Of a DNA stretch of 64,000 nucleotides, positions 50,801 to 59,800 are shown piece after piece. The stretch is from Manis javanica (taxonomy: Eukaryota; Chordata; Mammalia; Pholidota; Manidae), in NCBI RefSeq assembly GCF_040802235.1, contig NC_133164.1, forward strand, positions 110,626,302 to 110,690,301, given 5' to 3'. Positions within the stretch are counted from its first letter, which is position 1. Every line of letters begins with the position of its first letter. A program made the position numbers and the translations under genes. Under the pieces are notes generated by a model. That model did no database searches, was not told where the DNA came from, and saw only the letters and a list, made by a program, of their open reading frames with translations.

Positions 50801-53800
50801 GGAAAGAGCAGAAATTTTCAGTGAAATTTAATCAACCTCATGATTTGAAACATATTGTAGGCATCAATTCACCAATATAATTATTTGTGCCTGTCTCAAT
50901 TTGATAAGAATAGTATTCATAATGATCTATAAATAACTACTTAGTAGCACTTTGTGACAGAGGTTGGTCACCTAGTCCCTGCCACAATCCTACCCAGTGT
51001 GGCTCTTCAGCCAGCCAGCCGGGCAGTGCCAGATGCTCTTGCTTACACCTTCTCCACTGTTCCTTGTGTCTCCATCATTGATTTGCACTAGCATATGCTG
51101 CACGTTTACACTGCCAGTCCTCCAGAAAAACGTCATAACAGGCTCCTATTGTCATGACATGGCCCCAAGTCTTTAATATTTAACCCCACCCCAGACTAGC
51201 AAAGGTACAGTTTTGAAAACCAGACTTCCACAGCTGTTTTTGGACAAGGATACACCAGATTAAGCCAGCAGGTACTTTTTAAGGCATAGGTGTGGATCTT
51301 TCTGCCCCTTAAGAACAAAAATTCTTTGTGTGAAAACACATATTTGAGCAGAGACTCAGTGCCCTAATATCAGAAAACAAACTGCTAAGATATCCATACA
51401 AATGTCTTTACATATCCCTAAGGTAGCCACATCTCACCCAAATGGGAAATTTTTAAAAGAAGCTAAGAGGAGACAGGAAAGCAATTGAAAAAACACAGAT
51501 ATAGTACTTGTTAAGTTCCTGCTTTTCTCTCCTTTTTGATATTTCCCCTTACTTGCTCTGATGAAAATTCTTCTTGTCCCTCTTTTTGGTATTTTTGTTT
51601 GTTTTTAACTCTTCCATTGTCAGCAAAACAGAACCTAATTTGGTGGGAGACCAATTCAAAACATTCCTTATTTAAATTTGCTCTAAAGTGTAGTTGCATA
51701 TTCTTCACTTTTGTTGTAATTCAATACAATACTACTTTAATGTTAGTTACCATAATGCCTCATATACAGATAATAAATATCCTTTCTCTGTTTCTCAAAA
51801 GCATCAATAAATTTAATTTCAGTTGTTTGATTTATTAGTCTCTGTGTTCCATAATAGAGTATACTGATCTGTACATAAAGTGATAATTCTAATATGAAAT
51901 TCAATAATAATGACATCTTATCTGTAAAGCATGCTTTTTATTATAATGGTACGATTTCCATAGGTTTTCATCTTTATGTCCTTCTTTAAATCCCTGCCTT
52001 TTCAACAGCGAAGGACAAGGTTGCTCTTTTGATAGGAAATATGAATTACTGGGAGCACCCCAAGCTTAAAGCTCCCTTGGTGGATGTGTATGAGTTGACC
52101 AACTTGCTAAGACAGCTGGATTTCAAAGTTGTTTCGTTGCTGGATCTTACTGAGTATGAGATGCGTAATGCTGTGGATGAATTTTTACTACTTTTAGACA
52201 AAGGAGTATATGGTAAGATATTTACAATCTTTGTTTTTATAATTTTCTACTGTTCTTCTCATTGTATTAGCTGGGTTAAAAGTTAAAAATCAGAGGAAGA
52301 TATGGTAAACATTTTGTGAATTGAGGGGTTTCATTCTCATAAAAAAAGATGAATTTGATCTTCATTTTATAGTTACATATGAATAACTCATTAGCTTACG
52401 TCTTTATTTTCATGTCTCTTGTCAAAGCAAAACCATTCTTATTAGAATTTTTACCTACATTATGTGATTTTGTTTTTTATTGATGACTATAGTATAATAA
52501 AGTTCTGTGACCAAATAGCAAACTGTATACTCATATACATAGAAAATACTTGTATGTGAATTTCTCTTGAGTATCGTTGATATACAATCTTACGCTGGTT
52601 TCAGATACCCAACACAGTGGTTCAGCAGTTACCCGTATCATTAAATCCTCACCCCCACGAGTGCGGTCACTATCTGTCAACATAGAAAGATGTTACCAAA
52701 TTAGTTGTGTGTGTTTTTATGTGTTAGGAGTGGAAAAGGCTGTGACATTCTGCGTGTTTGTTTTCTTCTGACCATTGCATGGTATTTCTGGTCTCTTAAC
52801 GAGGACTAAAATTTAACAAAGAAATGTTGGTGAATGAGGCATATGAAAACAACTTGTAAACTAAAATTCTATACAGGTATAGTTAAAGATGGATCTCCAC
52901 AAAAATTGGAATGGTAAATTTCTAATGGTTTTTCTCATTCTTTCATTTAAATACATTAAGAACACTACATATATGGTAAAGATTTTTTCAAGGAGCATAA
53001 TATGCTGTCAGTATTGATTTCTTGGGTAATATATTTCTTTTAATAGATACAACCACAAACGTGTGAAGCCCAGGCATTGCGCTCATCTGAGCCACCATGT
53101 CACAGAGCCGTGCTCACTGTAGCACTGTGCAGTGACGCTTGAGGCCTGGGAAGTGACCTCCTCAGGCCTGTTGTTGGGCGTGCCAGTGATAAACAAAACA
53201 CATCAATTCAGCTTCTATATCTTTCTTTCATATTATTTTACTTCAGGAATTTCCAAATTAAGCCTTTTTGTTTATTACTAGATTGACATGATGAAGTAAG
53301 CTTGGTGGAATTGTTAATGGATCTCAAAGGAGAATTTTTAATGAAAAAACTTTTTTTTTCCAAGACTTAACACATTACTGTATATGGGTCTTAAAATCTT
53401 ATTTAAATGAGTTCCCTCTTAAATAATAAGGATTACAGTTGTAAAACAGGTCAATCAACAAAGCAAATACCTTAAATTTGGGATTTCTACTATTATGTTG
53501 ATGGCATAATAATATAATCTTGCTAAAGAGTGTGTAGAGTGATGGCTGAGTGAATTCATTCATTTTCTTATGAAAATATGATAGAAAATACTAAACAAAT
53601 GGGCCCCATTGGTAATTGGTTTATATTTTAATCTAGAATGTGGTGGTTATTTGATTATTTTTGTATTATATAATTTATCTCAGTTTTTAAAATGCCTGAA
53701 TGGCTAAACAGGAAAGAAAGGCTTCTAAAACTTCACTGAGAATGAGATAAAAAGAAAAAATATTAACCATTTTAGGGGTTTGGATTGGTGAAATATTTTA

Positions 53801-56800
53801 AGAATGAGGGAATTATATGAAGAATTGTGTGCTTGATTATTTAGTCTCATCTCTTATTGACATTGTCACTTTGGCTTGAAGTCATTTGTTTGGTTTATTA
53901 AATCAGATCTTTTCATTGCCCCTGCAAAGGAAGAGAAAGAAAAATTTTGAAGTTGTGGTGAGAAGAGTTCGACTTATGCTGAAGCTTTGCGCCAATATAG
54001 AAACATATCTTGGAGTTTGAAATAGGCATATTAAAGCAAAGGTGGCAGCTTAAGAAAGCTAGAAGGTTTTTAAAATCCTACTGATTCATGTCTTAACAAG
54101 GTGGCTGCATTGTATTTTGAAGTATTGTGAATATCCCAAACGTCAGACCCAACTACGTTAAACGGAAGTGTAGAGGCGCGAGGGCGCAAGGCACTTCTGC
54201 ACTGTGCCTTTGCCTCCAGTTGACAGCCCCAGGTGCCTCGTCATACCGGGTGGGCTGGGGAGGCAGAGGCACAGTCATAGGAATTTCAACATGAATGACT
54301 TTAGATATGGAAAACACAGACACTCAGATTTATGTCCTTTTGTATTATTTTGCCCGTGAGTTTATAAAACAAAAATTGAAAGCTTAACAGAAAATAATTA
54401 ATTCACTTTTAAACATATATTAACATAAAAAACACAATCCAGGAAGAGGAACAACAGCCTTACACTACATGTCCTTGAAGATATAAGGATGAATTTCCAG
54501 GTGTCTAGGTAGCTACAATAAGGAGTAACTATTCGGCCAGTATCTACCCCAGCATCACTTACTGCAGCTTAGGTCTGCTTTTGTGGAGAACATTAAAGGA
54601 GTCTGGTCAGAATGTGGCACAAGCGTTACTCAGTCTAGAGAGGCTCAGTTCAGCGTAGCTGGGAGTGTTAAGCAGTGTAACCTAGAGTAACCGAGCCCGG
54701 GGTCAGCCCCCTTCCTGGCTTTCTGCCTACTAGCTCTGTGACTGTGACCAAGTTAACTTTTCTAGGCCGAAAGGACTTATAAAATGGATAGACTGACTTA
54801 ATTAGGTAGTTATAGAACAAATAAGACAAAATAATTATTCCTGTGTTAGACACACTAAATGTGCTCAAAATCTTGTAGCTATTATTACTCTAATTTCATG
54901 AATTCAAGTTTTCCTTCATCTGTGTGGAGGATTTAAAGTAGGTAGCATTTCACTTCAGCCCTCAGTTAGAAAAACCCAGCTATTGTGTTTTCATATATTG
55001 AATTTCAGCCTAAGATTTCATTTGTTAGAAAAAGAGGGTGTGAGTTTTAAAGTGATAGTAAAGTGAAGCCATGAAACCAGTCCATGGATGTTTTATATTT
55101 TCTGAGAGTAAAGTTAACTAGAAGCCCAACAGTAGGTTATAAATAGACAAGATAACACAGCACAGTGGGTCATCTGGCTGGCATCCAAATTCTAATTCTG
55201 TCACTTACTAGTCATGTGAATTTAGGTAAGCTCTTAAACCCTTCAGGGCCTCAGTTTTTACATCCTCACAAGGGGGATGGTAATATTCCCTGCCCTGTTA
55301 GGAGGTACGTGTTATGAGGATTGTGTGAGGTGATATGCAAGTAAAGCACTTTGAATAGTGACTCACACATACGAAGAGCTGCATAGGTGGGTGGTGGTGA
55401 GGGGGCTGTGGGGATGTTCTAAGCAGAGCACTTCGCTTCCATTTAAACAAATGCTTTCTCTGTAGACAGAAGTAAGTATCCGTGACCAACCATATTCTTG
55501 GAAATTATGTTCCCTAGAAATAAAATTCCCTAATGATATAGTCTGTAAGGTTATATTTCTAACCATATTAGATGTTTTGTCATTTATAAAGCTATCTAAT
55601 CTGTCCTGTTCTTGAGTAATGAGATAGTTAATTAAATTAAGGAGTTATAGAGATGGAAGTTTAAAATACAATGATTTAGTCTAGCTTACTTTACATAGAG
55701 ATGCGTAATCCTCTGCAAAATAATTTTTATGTAGACTTTGATACAGAATATTTACACTTGTCATAAATCATTTTGGGGCAAAGAAAAGGTATTTTGTTGG
55801 AAGATGCCTTCATTTCAACAACTGTAGAGCTGGACGTATGACATTGAAATAATGGACCAAGCATAGCTTTCCTGGATGGTGAAGGCATAAACTTCCCTTG
55901 AAGCTGCCGCCTCTCCCACCTCACCTTGCTTAAAGCCAAACATGTTACATGACACAATGGGTGCCATACCCATGCTTTCTGATTGGCTGTCCCTAAATAA
56001 TATCAGTTGTAGAAATGGTACCATTTCTATTGAAAAACATACCTTTTATAGAAAGGTCTCCAGATAGACCTTTGTCCTGATCAGTTTGCATTGTTAATTT
56101 AATGCAAATGTTAATTTAATGCATTCTGTTAATTTATTACAGAAGCTAGCATGATCTATACGATCAAGAAAATTACAAACTCCTTAATATACTGAGAAGA
56201 AATGCTATATATGGAGTTCAATTATCTATCAGCTATATGATTTTAAGTAAATCATTTAATATTTTTAAAATTAAATTTTCGCAGGGGCTTTGGCTCATAG
56301 CAGGCCTCAGCCCAGTGAGCTCAGGAAGAAGGAGCGTTTTAGGCTCCTAGGAATATTAGATGTCGAAAACATTCCTTGTGCATAGGATTCGGTATTACAT
56401 GGGTCATTAGAACAGTTGTGGCTGGCCTTGGACATTTTTTGTTAGTTAGTAAAATTAGAAGATCCTGTGATGTTGAAGTAGGAGGATTTACCTAGGTGAC
56501 TTTAGGATTCTGGTTCCATTGTGGGTATGATTATGCAAAGCTAAGAACTAAGGAAAGAATTGCCGGGAAAGGACTGAAAAGTACACTTTTTGTGAAAGTG
56601 CTCACCTTGATGCTGAAAGAATACAGACCAGGGCAGCTACACAATTAAGTAGAGTATCAGGGCCTAGAAAACCCAAGTGCAGTTCACCGAAGTCGGTGTG
56701 AACAAAGCTGGCATCAGCCATATAAAATACTGTGTGCCATAAGAAGGCTGTAAATCAAGTAAAGTATATGTACATTGTAAATTTTTTTTAATTTTCTCAT

Positions 56801-59800
56801 CTGTAAAATAGTGTTAGAAATCATTTAAAGATTGCTATATGGATTAAAGTCAGACTGTGTACATGAAGGTGCTTTGAAAACCATGAAAGCGATATATAAA
56901 TATATAAGATGAAAGTCTGCATTAGGATCATTTTTTATCAAAAAAATTAAATACATATAGAATTGTAAAATGCCAACTATAGCCGCTGTGCAATTGTCAG
57001 AGTCCTGCTGCAGGGTTTCAGAGTAGGGAGAGACAATAGAAAGCTAGAAACCAGGTGGTAACCTGCTGAGGTTCTGAACCTGAGATGACCCTTGAGGGCT
57101 GGTTAAGATTTGGGTGGATAGAAAGGAGCTAGAGTAACATGAGCAAGGTCTTGTAGGTTAAAAATAAGCATATCTTGTTCTAGAAGCAGTAAAGAGAATG
57201 ATGGGGAATAGAGTCATACTCTGAATACAGGTTTCTCCTGCTTTCTGAAAGTAGAGTGTTCCTCTGTAGACTTTTGTAAAGATGGGGTAAAGCAGAGTAT
57301 CAGTTACCACAAATTTATATGGAAAACTTTTTAGTATTCCTAGACCCAAAAATAACCTCTCTCAGGCTTTTCTGGTACTTTAAGACACATCTTGCTAACG
57401 GATGTACAGAATAAATCGAGATAATGCACAGATGGGCACAGCCATAGCTCAAAGCTCTGGCGGCCTGATGCTGAGATGCTGAGTGTAGTATCAGGAAGGG
57501 GCTGGGCGGGCCGCTCTCGCTGCTCTGCTCAGGGTGAGCTCTGCCTATAGTTGCTGCAAAAGAAATGCAGAATGCTATTTCCTTGAAAGTGGAAATCATC
57601 TTTGGATTTCTTTTGGTTAATGAAGACAGGTACTAATGTGGGACTTCTATAAAAGCAAACTTTTGAAGATCAGACTGTACTGTCCTTAAAAAAGGAGTAT
57701 AAATATTACTCTTCTAAATTGTATAATTCAGTGGTTTTCAGTAGATTCACAGTCATGCATCAGTCACCAAATTCTAGAGCATTTTCATCACCCCAAAAAA
57801 GAAACCCCTTACCCATTAGAAGTCACTCTCCAACCCTCCTTACCCCAAACTCCTGATAACAAGTTTGTCTCTTACCGATTTGCCTATTTAGACATTTCAT
57901 AGAAACAGAATCATTCCATATGTTTCCTTTTATGTCTGCCTTCTTTGACTTAGCATATATTCAAGGTTCATCGAGGTAGTAGCATTATTTTTGTAGCTGG
58001 ATAATCTTCCTTTGTATGGATGTACCACATTTTGTTTAGCTGTTCATCAGCAGATGAACATTTAGCTTGTTTCTGCTTTTTGGATATTATGAATAACACT
58101 GCTATGAACATTCATGTACACATTTTTGTGGGGGCTTATATGTTTTCAGTTCTCTTGTGTATTTACCTTGGACTGGAAATGTTGGGTCATATGGTATCTA
58201 AGCTTAACTTTTTGAGGAACTGCCTTTTTCCGAAGTGCCTACACTATTGTTTATTCCCTCCAGAAATGAATAACGTTTCCAATTTCTCTACATCCTTGCC
58301 AACACTTGTTTTTGTCTGTCTTTTTTTTACTGTAGCTGTCCTAATAAGGACAGAATTGTGTCTCATTATTTTGTTTTGCATTTCTCTAGTGCAAAAATCC
58401 TCTTAGATGCCCATTAGATGTTGGATATCTTTTCATGTGCCTATCTGCCATTTGTGTATCCTGTTTGGAGAAATGTTTATTCAAATTGTTTGGCAATTTT
58501 TTACTTGGTATTTGTCTTTTTGTTGTTGAGTTGAAGATTTTTTTTATATATTCTAAGTACAAATTGTCCTTATAGATACATAATTTGCAAATATTTTCCC
58601 CCATTCTGTGGGTTGTGTTTTCACTTACTTGATCTTCATTGCTTCAGTGAATTAAATCCATTCCCCTGGCCACGATTTTCAGAAATGCTCCCTATCTGTG
58701 CACTCTTACTTCATTTACAATGATAATTTAATATTTTGCCAGCCTTGTCTCCTTTCTGTTAAGCTGTGCCTCCAGATACAAGCCTTGTTCGTTTCTGCTC
58801 TTCTTGCATGTAACGTCCCTTGCTCTTTTCTCGGCCCTTCCAAATTGTACCCATTCTCTCAAGACTATCCCTTACGGCTTCACATCTCACCGATACTCCT
58901 CTCTCCGCTTTATTCATATCATACAGAGTTGCCCTAATCACATAATTTATGATATTTAATTAGAGGCCAGCTTTCTTTGTTGTTTAACTAACAGCATGAG
59001 CATGCCTCAATGAGTTGCAAGATCCTTTGGACCAGAAGCATTGTCTTCCTTTTCTGTTTCATTTCCCTCAGTGCCTACATGTTAATACTCAAGGCACACA
59101 GGAGCTATAGGATAAGCCCACACTGAATAAATAGGTGTGTCCATTTTGTCTTTTTTTTTTACCTGAAATGTACATATAAAGAATCATTTCTTTTCATTTT
59201 AGAGTTTAAAAAAACTAAGAGACCTGAATCCTGAGTTCTAGGACCAAATGCAGCAAGTTTAGTTTTTTAGTCTTCAAAGCCACCTTCTCTGCCAGGAATT
59301 GGAGCTATAAACTGTAAAGGATTAACTTTTTTCTTTGTTCTGTATGTGAGTGCCTCCTTACTACTAACTTTAGAATACCATATAAAGAAATCATCATAGG
59401 CAGAATACTGAAAAAGCAAAATTAAATTGCATGCTTAGAGTAATATATCTTCACAAGTATTTCTATCAAACATTTTTATAAGGAAGTCCATACTGATATT
59501 TTTGTTGCTTTTTTACAGTCAAAAGAAACTGCTTTTCAGGAGTTGTTCGGTGCTGTTTTTATAGTATCCTATCTCAGAAATAATGACTTGTATATTGAAT
59601 ACTGAGACTAACCTAAATTTAAGATTGCTAACTCAAGAGACTCTAGACAGAATATTGATATTTTTATCTTTAACAAAAAGAAGAAATAACAATTCATGAA
59701 ATCATGTTTCCCTTCGCTGCTTAGTAAAATCTGCATTTTAATTTTTTTAATCCTTCCTAATATTGTGTGGAAATGCCTGTGAAATTTCTTACACTTGATA

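Noticed and set aside
58020-58406. 128-codon + strand ORF
   Set aside because: Antisense reading of an old L1M fragment.
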